A stretch of DNA of 64,000 bases from Blasia pusilla (lineage: Eukaryota > Marchantiophyta > Marchantiopsida > Blasiales), in contig CM114273.1 in the NCBI GenBank assembly GCA_050084515.1, forward strand, positions 6,324,001-6,388,000, given 5' to 3'. Shown one piece after another: positions 9,268 through 20,402 of this stretch. The position numbers and the translations under genes were made by a program. The stretch's first letter is position 1; each line of letters starts with the position of its first letter. The notes under the pieces are model-generated. The model did not search any database. It saw nothing but the letters and a program-made list of their open reading frames with translations, and was not told the origin of the DNA.

Positions 9268-9695
9268 GATGAGGAGGCATAAGAATTCATAGAATAGATC
9301 AAATGTACAAAAACTGAGCTTCCTTCGGATGTAATAAAGGAGAAGATTTTTTCGAATGATGATGGTGTTTGTAAAAGTTTGTTGAATATCTTTTTTGGTC
9401 TTGTCGAATGTGATCGTCTATGTACTCCGACAATTTATTTTGCAACCCGTTAGATTCCCACGGGTTGCAAATTTTCACTTTTTGACCACTGCACCTTTTT
9501 AACCACTTTCAGGCAACGTGTCGGATTTTGACAGCTTGGCTGCATGAGTGATCGGACTCTTTCCCTGTTAGTCCAACTTTAGAGGCATTCTGGCGGGCTT
9601 CTTCACTTTGGCTCCTTCCCCTAGTATCGTCAAACAAGGTGTAGGCTTCTTCTCTTCTCTAAGACGTGTTGGATTCCTACTACTTGTCAGATTGC
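9268..9695. repeat. Direct repeat, copy A
   Basis: About 430 bases here recur at 9,951-10,383 with scattered differences. Shared landmarks are ATAGA(C/A)TAGATCAAATGTAC, GTGTTTGTAAAAGTTTGTTG and GGCATT(C/A)TGGCGGGCTTCTTC. Each copy holds one full palindrome (9,451-9,480 here) and one degraded one. It lies directly 3' of the methyltransferase-like gene and may be its 3' untranslated region, duplicated. Confidence 0.8.
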
Positions 9696-9950
9696 CATGA
9701 TGGTGTTTCCAAGGACGGAGCAGATATTGATACCGGATGGGTGTCATCTTGCAGAGCATACAAGATAAACTGCCAAGGAAGGAAATGGGACTCATATCAG
9801 GTTACATGGGACCGTTAGGGTGTACTTAAGGGGGGCCAAGGCTCTCAAATTCGCCAACATTTTTTATCCCCATCTACAATCGGCTAGAGGAGCCACTTGT
9901 GTCCTAGGACATACCTTTTATACAGGAACCTAGGAGAGTTAGGAGTAAAT

Positions 9951-10383
9951 TTGTAGATTACGAGGCTGAAGAAATCATAGACTAGATCAAATGTACATTT
10001 CCGAGTTTCCTTCGGAAGTAATAAAGGACAAGATTTTTTCAAACGATAATGGTGTTTGTAAAAGTTTGTTGAATATTTTTTTTGGACTTGTCGATTTTAT
10101 TCATCTAGCTACTTTGAATGTTTATTTTGCAACCCGTCTGATTTTGACGGGTTGCAACTTTTCACTTTTTGACCAGTGCAACTTTTTAACCATTTATAGG
10201 AAAGCTGTCAGATTTTGACAACTTAGGTGCTTGAGTGATCAAACTCTTTCCCTGTGAGACCAACTTCTGAGGCATTATGGCGGGCTTCTTCACTTTTGGC
10301 TCGTTCCCCTAGTATAGTCAAACCAGTCGCAGGCTTCTTTTTTTCTCTAAGACGTGCTGGATTCCTTCTACCTGTCGGATTGC
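9951..10383. repeat. Direct repeat, copy B
   Basis: Second copy of the 9,268-9,695 repeat, about 680 bases downstream. It carries a well-preserved palindrome at 10,128-10,158. The sequence between the copies (9,696-9,950) and after copy B differs, and holds no gene that I can support. Confidence 0.8.
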
Positions 10384-10475
10384 CATTTTGGATTTCCAAC
10401 CTGTTGAATTTTCTTTGGTACAGGGTGGAATGGAATCACTTCTCAAAATCTTTCCTTTGTTATGGTGAGTTTTCT

Positions 10476-10545
10476 TGCAAGGGGTGCAAGCAATCCGATT
10501 CCGACGGGTTGCAAGAGTTGCAACTTGTAAAATTCCGACGGGTTG
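10476..10545. repeat. Last two palindromes of the family
   Basis: Copies near 10,476-10,512 and 10,518-10,543 share the right arm TCCGACGGGTTG. I found no further copies beyond this point in the window, so the composite element probably ends between here and the copia fragment at about 11.09 kb. The stretch 10,546-11,090 holds no gene; it ends in a CT-rich tract (about 11,010-11,062). Confidence 0.7.
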
Positions 10546-11089
10546 GGAGGGATACAGCTTCTTGGTTTCTCAGATTTAGGATCTGAATGAAGGGACATCA
10601 GTTCCTCTTTACTCCAGACAGCTACCAATCTTTTGGTTCAATTATCGTCTCCTGTGTTCACATTTCACAAAGTTGGTCTTTATTTGAATCTTTCATTGAG
10701 TTGAGATTGCCACTTCTAGTCAAATTATTTGCCAATGGTCCTCCAACAAAAGTACCCCTGGGCACAGCTTACTGTAGATTGAGACAAGCAATGTGAAGAA
10801 ACTTAGGCTCACATGGAGAGTGATGTAGTGGAGTTATGATGTCAACATATTTTTTCGCCCCTTGGAAAAAGGAGGTTTCTTTAGGCCCGAATGTGGACCA
10901 CTACCTACTCTCTTCTAAAGATTTCATGAATTTGAAAGCAAACAAAAACTTCAAATATGTCAAAAAGTTTTGAAGAGAGGAGGCGGATTTGGCCCTTTTT
11001 TTTATGAGAGATCCTCCTCTCTTCCTCTCTTCCTCTCCTCACTTCCTCTCTCATGTCAAAATACCAGCCCCCCGATGGAAGGAACAAGA

Positions 11090-12308
11090 TGTTGGCCTTT
11101 ATACCAGTACAATGTGAAGTCTGCCTTTCTAAATGGGAGTCTCAAGGAGGAGGTGTATATATCTCAACCACTTGGTTTTGAGACACCCAAATCAAAAGAG
11201 AAAGTGTATTTGCTTCATTAAGCATTTTATGGGTTGAAGCAAGTCCCAAGGGTGTGGTATCAACAAATAGATACATTCTTCTGAGAGAAGGGTCTCATCA
11301 AGAGTCCGTCACAAGAAAATTTGTATGTGTTTTAGGAAGATGGGATATATATGTTAATAGTCGTGTATGTGGTTGATCTGATCATCACATAAGATCACGA
11401 TAAGAAAATAAAGGAAATGAAGGAAGTGTTGAAATCTGAGTTTCAAATGTCAGATTTAGGTCTTTTGCACAACATTATAGGGCTAGAGATTTGGCAACAG
11501 TCAGATTCTATTTTTCTCTCTCAGCAAAAGTATGCTCAAGAAATCTTGAAGGAATTCGAGATGACCGAGTGTAAGGCAGTGGTCTCACCAATGGAGGTAG
11601 AGTTGAAACTCTCAATAGAGGCTGTTTCACCATTGGTAGATGAAAAGTTATACAGAAAGCTTGTGGACAGTTTGATATTTTTGTGCAACACTAGACCAGA
11701 CATTAGCTTCGTTATGGGAGTGTTGAGTAGGTTCTCAACTAAGCCTAGTGAGAATCATTGTAAGACAAAGATGCGTGTGTTGAAGTACATCAAAGGCAGT
11801 ATCGAGTACGGCATCACCTATGCAGCAAGGACGGAAATGAAAACCTTTTGTGACTCAAATTGGGTAGGAGATTCAGATTCTTGGAGATCAGTTTCTAGAA
11901 TATTATTTCTTGGTAGGATCAGGTGTGGTGTTGTGGGTCAGCAAGAAGTAGCCTACAAAGGCTCTTTCTTCTACCAAGGCGGAATACGAAGTGGCTTGTT
12001 AAGCTTCTTGTGAAGCAGTATGGTTGAGATGGATACTGGAGGACATAAGAGAAGACGAAAGAAAGTGCAATTGTAATATGGTGTGACAATCGAGTTGCAT
12101 TGCCATAGCACATAATCTTGTGTTTCATGCTCTTACGAAGCACATAGAGATTCAGTATCATTTCTTTTGTGAGTTGATCGAGAGAGAGGTTTTAAAGTTA
12201 GTCTATTGTCCAATAGAGGATAACCGTGTAGACATCTTCACAAAATCTTTGAGCGGAGAGCAGCTCCAACGATATCTGAAGGGTTTTGGCATCAGTCCAA
12301 GATATTAG
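11090..12308 (+). pseudogene. Ty1/copia reverse transcriptase-RNase H fragment
   Basis: Reads in typical copia order: [20 protein letters not shown] (reverse transcriptase), AFYGLKQVPRVWYQQID, the active-site region YVVDLIIT, MSDLGLLHNIIGLEIWQQ, KPSENHCKTKMRVLKYIKGS, then RNase H CDSNWVGDSDSWRS and the C-terminal HALTKHIEIQYHFF and DIFTKSLSGEQLQRYL ending at 12308. The catalytic YxDD reads YVVD, and stops at 11,219 (TAA), about 11,283, 11,333 and 11,390 break the first third. 11,417-12,013 is open. Gag, protease and integrase are missing, so it is 5'-truncated and dead. A polypurine tract and LTR start follow directly. Confidence 0.85.
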
Positions 12309-12325
12309 CTCACTTGAGAGTGGAT

Positions 12326-12400
12326 ATTGAGGGGGGGTGGATTCTCAACATCCACTTTTCTCGAAACCATCAATCTAGGCTTCTCCTTATATAGAAAGTG
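12326..12400 (+). mobile_element. Copia polypurine tract and LTR start
   Basis: ATTGAGGGGGGG (12,326-12,337) is a polypurine tract 20 bases past the pol stop. It is followed by TGGATTCTCAACATCC, which recurs next to a second tract at about 13,400-13,424 in opposite orientation. That pairing marks the LTR 5' edge of this family. The LTR's 3' end cannot be placed. Confidence 0.6.
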
Positions 12401-12559
12401 AAAAAATCACTAAAATCTTTACAAATCTTGGAGATACAAAGAAGCCTAGTCTGTCCGTGGGCTCATAGAAGAGCTTCGATGGAACATGAATATGGAGATA
12501 ACTCGACATATGAGAATGCGCTACCAATGCGGCTCTTGACTATTCCACTCTCATGTGGA

Positions 12560-13106
12560 CTACTGTCTTGGACCGATGCCAAGACCCTTCAGATGTCGTT
12601 GGAGCTTATCTCTGCTCAAAGCTTTCATGAAGATATTTGCACACTTATCCTCAATTGGACAATCGACTAACTTCAAAACCTCTCTCTCGATCAACTCATG
12701 AACAAAATGAAACTGAATCTCTATATGCTTTGTACGAGCATGAAACATAGGAATATGTGTTATGGCAATGGAACTCTCATTGTCACACCACATTACAATA
12801 GCACTTTCTGGTGCTTCTCTTATATCCTCCAATATCCATCTCAACCACTGCCTTACACTCGGTTATCCTGAATGCCTTCAAGATTTCTCTAACATACTTT
12901 TGCTGAGAGAGAAAAATAGAATCTGACTGTTGCCAAATCTCCAACCGTATAAAGTAGTGCAAAAGACCTAAATATGACATTTCATACTCAGATTTCAACA
13001 CTTTCTTCATTTCCTCTATTTTTTCTCTATGGTCTCCTATGTTGATCAGATCATCCATATACATGACTATCAACATATATATCCCATCTTCGCAAAACAC
13101 ATACAA
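12560..13106 (-). pseudogene. Second copia fragment, inverted, internally deleted
   Basis: Minus-strand relic of the same family. 13,106-12,8xx reads VMYMDDLINIGDHREKIEEM with an intact YMDD active site, then LEIWQQSDSIFLSQQKYVRE and ECKAVVEMD. At ECKAVV it jumps to the RNase H tail (MRWILEDIREAPESAIVMW, then HARTKHIEIQFHF and IFMKALSRDKLQRHL), so several hundred bases present in the plus-strand copy are missing. The two parts are in different frames. It lies tail-to-tail with the plus-strand copy. After its stop at about 12,560 the sequence does not match the family's polypurine tract, so the LTR is lost or replaced. Confidence 0.8.
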
Positions 13107-13320
13107 ATTTGCTTCTAACGGACTCTTGATGAGACCCTTCTCTCGGAAAAATGTATCTATTCATTATATCTATTTCGCTACGACTCCCGACTATTTCACA
13201 ACTCGAGAAACTAGGAATTTTACCTAATTTTCTTCAGTTCTAGTAATCAAATTTTTTTGATAGTCCTCATAACGCTACTCCATAAACCACCTATGTCATC
13301 ATATTATGACTCCTTTGACG

Positions 13321-13530
13321 TCTATGTCGGAACCATCAATCTAGACTTCTCCTCATACAAGGGGATCGATCAGATTAATGGTGCTAAGAGAAGTGGATGT
13401 TGAGAATCCAACACCCCCCCCCCTCAATATCCACTCTCATGTGGACTAGTGTCTAGGAACGATGCCAAGACCCTTCAAATGTCATTGGGACTGATTTCCG
13501 CTCAAAGCTTTCTTGAAGAAATTTTTTTTT
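13321..13530 (-). mobile_element. Third copia 3' end with polypurine tract and LTR
   Basis: On the minus strand, AAAGCTTTGAGCGGAAATCA begins a stretch matching the pol C-terminal coding end of the two other copies. It is followed by a G-rich tract (complement of 13,413-13,424) and GTTGGATTCTCAACATCC, the LTR start. The LTR-like sequence continues to at least 13,321, sharing ACCATCAATCTAG with 12,368-12,380. Confidence 0.65.
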
Positions 13531-13539
13531 AAAGTTTAA

Positions 13540-14260
13540 ACACCATTTTTTTCCCTATGTTCTTGAGGTTGGGGTGCCCCTTTGGGAAAAGTTTCGTGAT
13601 TTTTGAACCCTTAGTTGAGGGGAGGGTAGAAAAAGAGGGATTGATAAAACCTTCTTCCAACCATTGTATGGTGATGAAAATTTTCACAAGCCTCTTCATT
13701 AAATATCTCCAAAACTTCAAGGATTCAGATCTACCATTTAGACCCACATGCTCATACCAAAAATGAAAGACCTTGTTTAGGATTTGCGATTTTTAATTCC
13801 ATTTGTGAATGGTCATTTGAAGTTTTTTCTTTTCCATTGTGTTCTTGTCATTGGAGTGCCCCTCAGGGAAACGTTTCTTGTTTTTTGGACCCCTTCTTGA
13901 GGGTGGAGGGGAGAAAAAGACGGATCACAAAGAACAAGGAGGACTTTCAATAAGATTCTTCCAAGTCATTATGTCATTTTCATGTTAACATGGCGCTATC
14001 TTTTCTTCTCGCAATTGGATGGTGATGAAAATTGGCAAGAGCCTTTCCATTAAATCTCTCAAGAACTTCAACGGTTCATTTAGCATCCCATGCTCAGACA
14101 AAAAATGAAAGACCTTGCTGAGGGTTTACAATTTTTGATTCTATTTATGAGTGATCATTTGAAGTTTTTTATTTTTCCTTGTGTTTGTGTCATTGGAGTG
14201 CCACTCTCGGAAAATTTTCCTGATTTTTGGATCCCTTCTTGAGGGTGGAAGTGTCGTGCA
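13540..14260. repeat. Diverged tandem repeats, about 340-bp period
   Basis: Three diverged units share GTTTC(G/T)TGATTTTTG then CTTGAGG(G)GGAGGG (near 13,590, 13,870, 14,213), TTCATTAAATATCTCC/AACTTCAA (13,700, 14,055), and CATTGGAGTGCCCCT (13,850, 14,190). A weak fourth match starts near 15,475. No coding sequence is supported inside. Confidence 0.6.
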
Positions 14261-16255
14261 CCTACTCTCCTTGAACGTTAATCTTTGTTGTTACGGAAGC
14301 ATGCGTTTAGTAGGTCATGCTCTCAACGCTCATCTAAATCCAAACACGCACTCTGGTTAGTCAGGTCTTGGATCAATGAGCGGGCTAACTTTCCGAGTTC
14401 TCGTCTCAGTCTCTCATCAAGCTCAACCTTCCTAGTTTTGTGGTTTACAACACAGGCAAGTCTCGAAAGACTTGGGACAAACTTTCTCGTCGGTTCAAGA
14501 ATCTCAAACGGCATTTTGCTCTTGGCGGTTCCAACTTTCCAATGGACATCCAATGAGTCCCTAACCAAGACTCACACAAAGTGAATCTCGGTTCAGAATC
14601 CAAGTGTGGCGTACAAAGTCCACTCCCTTGGATCAGGTTTGGGTTTTGAGTTCTAACGCCAAACTCCCGTTCCATCCCGTGCCTCTCAGATGCGGTTTGG
14701 TGCTCAAAGTGGGGATTCAAGTTCCAAGATATCTTGGAGAGACTCCTCCTTTATTAGTACCTTTTGGGATCTTGGGGATCTTGAGGGAAAGACGTAAGGG
14801 CCTCTCCAATTGGCCCTCAATTCGATTGCTCTCACAATTATTTTTGGCCAATATCTCAGTTTGTACTTATGCGTTTGCTAAGATCTTTGATGTGATGGAA
14901 GCATCTCAAGATAAGCTTGCTAGCGCGCTCTTATTTGTCACAAATGCATATGTGGGCTAAACTTTATGGTCCAAAACATAGTCAAATTTCCCAAACGAGT
15001 CGTGTTCCAAAATTGGTTCTCACCTCTTCGGCAACCAACCTTCAAAGAATCAACTCATCTCAAGTCTTTCCTCGCGTTTGGTCTAGGTTTCATGGTCGCG
15101 ACCACTAATGCATGAAACAAACAACTTTGTTTTGCGTTTTGTCTCTTGGACTTTTCCAATAGACCTTCCAAAAGCCTTTCCAAAGCGCGATCATTGTTGC
15201 GTGAGTCCACTTGAGTTCTAATGTTCCGCTTGGCGCCTATTTGGTGTTGTTTGGTTTTGAGGGTCACGACAGGAAGGAAGAAAAAGACTTGGTGGTGATG
15301 AGTAATATAGGAGTAAAGTTCCTTGTCTCCATTGAACTTTATTTGTCTTACCTACAAACCGAAAGGTGGCACCGTTGGATCAACGTGAAACATGAGGGAT
15401 GTGGGGTTGGGAATTCCCTCTCAATCATGGACAGTGTGGATCTTTGATATCATTCCCCATACTCACTTTAAAAGTTTGAAACTTCATTTAGGGTTTTTAA
15501 CTTCTAATTCCCTCCATGGATGGTTATTTGGAGATTTGCTTTTTGTATTGGGAGCGTGACGTATAAGTGCATGTCCCAACAAGGTTTCATGATTTATGGG
15601 CTAGGGAACCTTTGTTCTAAATCATATAGGTGTGGATCTATTTTTGTGAGATTTTGTGTTAGTGTTGTGTTTTAGAGGTTTGGGCCCGCCTTCTATATAC
15701 ATGTCATTATATCCTACAACCTGATCGCATGGGCAGGCACACATGTCATGGTGTATCTAGATTTTCTAGTCGTAAGGTTAACCGAGTCTATGTGGCCAAG
15801 ATGTTTAGGTGGTTTCTCTGCCGCTTAGTTTTGGAGGCAGAAAAAATGACAACACTTTAGCCCTCATAAGGATGGGAAAGTGCCCTTTTTGTATATACCT
15901 TGTAGTTCTATGTCCACGTGGCATTGAGATTGGGTCCTCGTTTGATGCGGCATGTTAAGTCTACGGTGGCAAAGATCAACACTTTGGCAATTCCTCGCTT
16001 TTTTTGGACTTCGTTTTGGTTTGGAAAGCTTGGATTAAGGTGTGTTTCGGTCTAGAAGGCCCGGTTTCAGGTGTTCCCTAATCTCGTGTGGATATTTTTG
16101 TGAACCCTACCATCCAAGAGTGAGAGAAAGAGAGGGAAAGGTTACCAAAAAGATTATGCAAGGCGCAAGGAGAGCGCGTCCACTTCAGACCTTGTAGAGC
16201 ATTATTTCAGAAGAGGATGAAAACGTGGAGATAGGGTTCTGTAACTATTATTGAA
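14261..16255. other. No gene seen
   Basis: Both strands hold only short, overlapping open frames without recognisable domains or codon continuity. Repeated openings on both strands at 14,285-14,960 look fortuitous. The stretch probably belongs to old repeats related to the tandem units before it. Confidence 0.5.
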
Positions 16256-16257
16256 AG

Positions 16258-16383
<126 letters not shown>

Positions 16384-16421
16384 TTGTCACGACATTGAAG
16401 GCAAAGGGCTTGTCTCTTGCG

Positions 16422-16475
16422 AGCTTCATATGTTTGCCTCAGCTTATCCAAAAGCTGAGGCAAATATATGAAGCT
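16422..16475. repeat. Snap-back hairpin, 24-bp arms
   Basis: AGCTTCATATGTTTGCCTC at the left is mirrored by GAGGCAAATATATGAAGCT at the right, with 24-base arms, a single mismatch and a 6-base loop (16,446-16,451). It lies 43 bases after the CT run. It could form a hairpin in DNA or RNA; I see no evidence that it is a microRNA gene. Confidence 0.85.
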
Positions 16476-16479
16476 ATAA

Positions 16480-19400
16480 AAGCATGTGGGGATTATAGAA
16501 AACTACTAAAGAAGGATACATGGTGGGAAACGACTCTCACACACCACTATGGAGAACGAAATTTTGTAATGAGAGAATGAGCGGAGGTTGGTCCCCTTCT
16601 CAATTATATAAGGTATGTACAAGCAAGCCTAACCCTAATCTTAACCATAGTCTGGAGTTAGACTAACTGTGATTAACCAACCCTAGTTAAGATAATTGCG
16701 CTTAACCGACTAACCAAGATTAAGCTTCCCTACTTCGTATGAGTACCAAATGTAGTAGTTTGGATGTCTGAAGAACTTAATTGTAACTCTGTCTTCAATA
16801 CTCTCCGAACCTCAATTCCATCCTCTACTTTTTTTTTAGTCCTTATGCCGCACTTTCCATCCGAATCCCTTCTCCCTTCCATCTTGTATCTGTTTGTCAA
16901 TTTCGTTTGTCCACTCTTACTCTATTCATTTATCCCATCTATACATGTGCCCCACTCTCCATCTAACCATAAACTTCTTCTCCATCCCCCCAACCTACAT
17001 CGGTCATCTTGGTGTGCCAAAATATATCTTGGAATCCTCTACCACTAGCCTACTCATAATTATGTGTATATATAGGAGATTTAAATACGTATATAAAACC
17101 AGATTTTCTTTTTGCATATTTATACATTTTAAAAATTGCATTTATATTATTTTTCTTTAAAAGTAGCTTCTACATGAATATTATTTTTTTTAGTCGTTAA
17201 GAACTCATAACTCCATACCCAAAATAATAAATAGCTGAATTTTCAAACATTTTATAAAACTATTTTTAAAATATTGGAAAAAAATTGATAATACTCAAAC
17301 CATTCATATAATCTAATAGGATATTTTATTGGACCACATAAAGTTTAAAAATAATCCAATGTTTACAAAAGTTGATCATCGGAAAATAATTTTTTTAAGA
17401 TCATCTTGCACTAAATAAGAAGAATGGATTCAATTATAAATGTGTGGTGAGCGAATATTTCTTATTTCTAGAATTTAAATTTTGGAAAATGCAGATGGTC
17501 AAAGATGAACATGAAAATGCAAACCACACTTCAAACGTTTATCCTTAAAGCCCCCCTTCTCTTTCCCCTGAAAGACCTTTCTTCCTTTTTCTTCCCTCTT
17601 TTGTAATTCTTCTCTGGAATCTCTCCAAATAGGAGTGCATAAATTATACCGAGAGACATATATTGCAAGAAGTGGTGCTGACACTTAGACTTTTTGTTGG
17701 AAGGGGTGGACGGGGAAATTAGGAACGGAAGGAGTGGAGGTGGAGGAAGGAAGAAACGGGAAAGTGTAGAATGTAGAGGCAAGTGGGGAGCGTGAGAAAG
17801 AAGGGGGAGGTGGGCCCACATGGACAAGTTCATCTAAAGGACGGATGTAAGTCCGCAGATATGGACTTTCTCCACATGCAACCTTGCCCTTGTGACATGT
17901 GATCGTCTCCATTCCACGGTTTGGATCAAACAACCAAAGTAAAAATTTCAAAAAATATTGTATACCTTGGATATTCCAAAATTTTATTTTTCTTTTCAAA
18001 TGCCAATATGCTACCTCTTCCAATGCTTTGGTGTTGGGCTCCATATGTGGGCATAGTAGGACACTTGCTGCCAGAAACGATTTGATTGCTATTTTGGGTG
18101 CCAAATCCACCTCAAGGGTTCCACTGAATCCCCAAATTTTTTAAAAGAAAATAAATTATAAAAATTTGAAAATATCGAATATTCAATAAGTGCCAAATTA
18201 AACCTTACTCCATATCCTTAAAGTAGACTTATAATCTCAACTTGTTCTTACACGTCTCAATTAAGAGTGTTCAAATTCTTTTTATCTTCTTTATCTACAA
18301 TAAATATTCTAAGATTATGCACATGCTAATAAATGCAAGATGTGAACTTAGATGATAAATTTTGCAATTAAATCTTGTAGTGTTTGACTATTCTAAAATA
18401 ACTATCCTAAGAAATCATCAAAAAATTTCAAATGTGAGTAGGAAATTTACCAATCCATTAAATGGGCCTACAGAAGTCTACATATACAAACCTTCCTTGT
18501 GTAATCTTGCATGATAGTGATGTTTGGCCCTTGCTTTTAGTTGGCACCCACTTTGGAACCCTAGATGTCCCATGCTTACATAGCGCTAGGAAGCACCACT
18601 ATCATATGGTGTCCTCCTACCCTTATTAAATTTTGTTATGCAGTTTTCAGGAATTTAAAAAAAATGCTCCAAAACTTATTCTTCATTTGTCCTAGTTTAG
18701 TTTCTGTAGTCAAATCAATATGAGTTAGAACAAAAATTTAAAAAATTACAAGGAAATCTAGTTGTGAGATAGGAAAATGGCAATAAATGGTTGAAATTTT
18801 AGTGAAATGCATGCAATATGTTAAGAGATGGGGCTAAAAGTAAGGTGGGCCAAGATTACATCCAAATCAATCCTTACAAGGCTAATGGTAAAGGGGCCAA
18901 GAAGATCCAGAAAAGTAGTATTCTTATCATACAATCTATATTACTATAAGAGAATATCTTCTTGATTTTTAAACATTAATTTAGATTTTTTATACTCTCC
19001 AATTTGATTCTCACACGATTCCTTAAATCCCTTGAGTTTGACTAGGTGAGTCACGAGTCAATTTCACTCGATCCATTAGGTAATGTAAATTACCTAACGG
19101 ACTGAGTGGACTAATTTAAATTGTCCAATGGTATCATTAACCTATGTATGGCATGGCATCATTAACCTATGAATTGCATAGTATAAAAGAACAAGAAATG
19201 GTTTGAATAGAGTTTAGAAATACAATTTAAGGACCATTTAAGTTCAAAATGCAATCTTCCATTTTGACTACATAGCATACCCATACAATCCACTAAACTC
19301 TTATTTTTCCATTTTTTATTATTATTCCATATAATTAAAAAATTCAAACCCTTGATGAACTCTCCATTCCTAGTCTCAAATAATGGCCTAGAGTCTATAA

Positions 19401-19980
19401 CTTATGTAAAACTTCTTAAAGTATCGCTAATCACCTCTTTAATAAACATTGCTGTCCTCACTACCAATAATTTCCACTCCTTGGGTCGTTGGGGGAATAT
19501 GGAATAAATCTTCCCCTTTATAACTTCTCACCCTTCCTAAAAATTCAAATGTTGTCTTTTTACACCACCCTCAAATTTTCCAACACTGAATATTACTCTC
19601 ATAGTAGCTCTTTAGAGTCTTTTATGATATTCCATTCATTATCATGGCCCTCTTGGATTTGCGTGTCTAGTCATGGAAAGAAAGAAAACAAAAATATTTT
19701 TCCTACTTAGGAATATTTTTTCTCGGTTGTTTGCAACGAAGATGGGTTAAATGGAGGAGCCCGAAGCAAGAGCTAATTTCACCCCGAAGCAAGAGCGATT
19801 TGAAGGAAATAAGATCCATCAGGGAGTCCAAAACTCAAAAATATTTTAATTAAAATTTAAAAATAAACATGTGATTATTTTTATTAATTTCCTATTTTTT
19901 CACATACATAGCATAATATAAATTTACAACTAATAAGAATGCCAATAGTTACAAATGTCTCTACTCCACTAGGCCGACTC
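16480..19980. other. AT-rich stretch without supported genes
   Basis: Long runs of A and T, short frames on both strands, no splice-consistent coding blocks. 17,820-17,885 (GGACGGATGTAAGTCCGC, then GGACTTTCTCCACATGCAAC) matches termini of the GC-rich repeat family seen at 39.7-43.3 kb, so it is likely a fragment of it. 17,500-17,830 is purine/pyrimidine-skewed. Confidence 0.55.
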
Positions 19981-20200
19981 TATAGAAGTGAAATGCTTCA
20001 CTTCTTATAGGCTATGTTCCCCCCACCTCCCCAACCCTTATAATAACACCACTTTCCTTATAGACCACGCCCCCACCCAAAAACCCCTTGCATTAACCCC
20101 ACTTGTCTTATACGCTACGCCTCCACCCACAAAGCCCTCATAGTAAACCCCTTCCTTTATTTTATAAGAAGTGAAGTGAAGCATTTCACTTCAATCTTAT
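19980..20200. mobile_element. MITE-like element with inverted ends
   Basis: The left end GAAGTGAAATGCTTCACTTC (about 19,985) is mirrored at the right by GAAGTGAAGCATTTCACTTC (about 20,171-20,190), each next to CTTATA/TATAAG. The roughly 150 bases between are C-rich, with diverged internal repeats (CTTATA..ACGCC(C/T)CCACCC). It has no coding capacity. Size and structure fit a miniature inverted-repeat element. Confidence 0.6.
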
Positions 20201-20402
20201 GTTCTCCCCCTTATGTTCCTCCTTATGCTTCACTTTTTATTTGTCCCTCCGGGAGCAAGGAGAACTCTTGAGGACCAGTAGACTCTTAAACTCGAAATGA
20301 CTGAAGGTTGATGGCGATGGTAGCCACGATGGAAAGGTCACAGAGGCTGCCACTATGACGAATCTCGCACGAATCGCATGCTCGGCATCGGGAATCAGCC
20401 AC

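Noticed and set aside
16422-16475. MicroRNA precursor
   Set aside because: A hairpin of this size can arise by foldback copying; plant precursors are usually longer and no target or expression evidence is available.
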